DNA from: Cricetomys ansorgei | Taxonomy: Eukaryota > Chordata > Mammalia > Rodentia > Nesomyidae | Direction: 5' to 3' | NCBI GenBank assembly: GCA_026225945.1 | Contig: JAMJFZ010003163.1 | Coordinates: 23,313,001 to 23,377,000 of the forward strand | DNA length: 64,000 nt | Part shown: positions 63,761 through 64,000 of the stretch, in pieces | Layout of the letters: each line of letters starts with the position of its first letter | How positions within the stretch are numbered: position 1 is the first letter of the stretch | The notes under the pieces: generated by a model | Database searches by the model: none | What the model saw: only the letters and a program-made list of their open reading frames with translations | Told to the model about the DNA's origin: nothing | Made by a program: the position numbers and the translations under genes

Positions 63761-63973
63761 CAGGAGGTCCCCACCTATAAGTTCTGTTCCAGTCGGACGC
63801 GCGTCACAACCTCTGTCTCCAAATTTTTCAAACACACGCGCTCCCTTTTCTAGGAAGCCAGAGTCGCTCAGCGCAGGGATCCCGCGTTCTGGGTTCCCCT
63901 GGGTGGTCTCTCAATCGGTGCAAACAGGCAGCGGGCCTTGGTGACCACTTTTTTCCCCCTTTCGTACAAGCAG
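63533..63973 (+). other. Slc6a2: Putative Slc6a2 5'UTR intron
   Basis: Candidate 441-bp intron from GTAAGTGT to ttttttccccctttcgtacaa followed by GCAG (63970-63973). The pyrimidine tract at 63949-63962 is good. Its length is close to the short leader intron I recall for the human gene. Confidence 0.4.
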
Positions 63974-64000
63974 AACTTCGGTGTGTCTCCGGTGCCTCCG
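63974..64000 (+). other. Slc6a2: Putative start of Slc6a2 exon 2 (cut by window end)
   Basis: The last 27 bases follow the candidate acceptor CAAGCAG. No ATG is reached; the first transporter codon would be beyond the window. Confidence 0.35.

Overview
This is nuclear DNA from a muroid (mouse/rat/hamster-type) rodent. The evidence is the dense mix of B1, B2/B3, B4 and ID-like SINEs, a rodent URR1-type hAT element, rodent LTRs and decayed L1, together with interrupted vertebrate genes that have GT-AG introns. I cannot fix the species: there are no obviously young lineage-specific elements. The gene content and order (Lpcat2 with nested Capns2, then the Slc6a2 promoter) match the syntenic block I know from mouse chromosome 8 and human 16q12.2. 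All recognised genes lie on the + strand.

Region 1 (1-26.9 kb) is the 3' half of Lpcat2, a lysophosphatidylcholine acyltransferase / lyso-PAF acetyltransferase. Five coding exons (172-297, 1865-2018, 20294-20392, 22992-23127, 26449-26633) join in frame. They encode the C-terminal ~232 residues: the end of the acyltransferase region, two canonical EF-hand loops and a C-terminal KKVD (KKxx) tail. A poly(A) signal lies at 26894. The 18.3-kb intron between the second and third of these exons contains Capns2 (10755-11498), an intact single-exon calpain small-subunit gene on the same strand. Antisense in the same intron, and ending only about 140 bp before the next exon, is a complete two-LTR, non-autonomous class II endogenous retrovirus-like element (18116-20148). 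It has a 6-bp target duplication, a tRNA-Lys-type primer-binding site and a polypurine tract.

Region 2 (26.9-63.1 kb) is intergenic. It holds layered repeats: decayed L1 copies cut by SINEs, a solo LTR and a URR1/hAT element, plus long microsatellites and purine tracts. One repeat-poor AT-rich block near 51 kb is packed with TAAT/ATTA cores and is the best distal-enhancer candidate. I found no convincing protein-coding gene here.

Region 3 (63.1-64.0 kb) is a CpG island with a strong splice donor at 63533 and a possible acceptor at 63973. Position and layout fit the promoter, non-coding exon 1 and short 5'-UTR intron of Slc6a2 (noradrenaline transporter); its coding start would lie just outside the window.

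Lpcat2 (lipid remodelling and PAF synthesis), Capns2 (calpain regulation) and Slc6a2 (noradrenaline re-uptake) are neighbours, not a known pathway. Lpcat2 and Capns2 share a Ca2+-binding EF-hand theme, but they are unrelated families. I see no operon-like or defence-type novel system. The most informative unusual features are the antisense retroelement beside an Lpcat2 exon, the nested retrogene, and the putative regulatory blocks.
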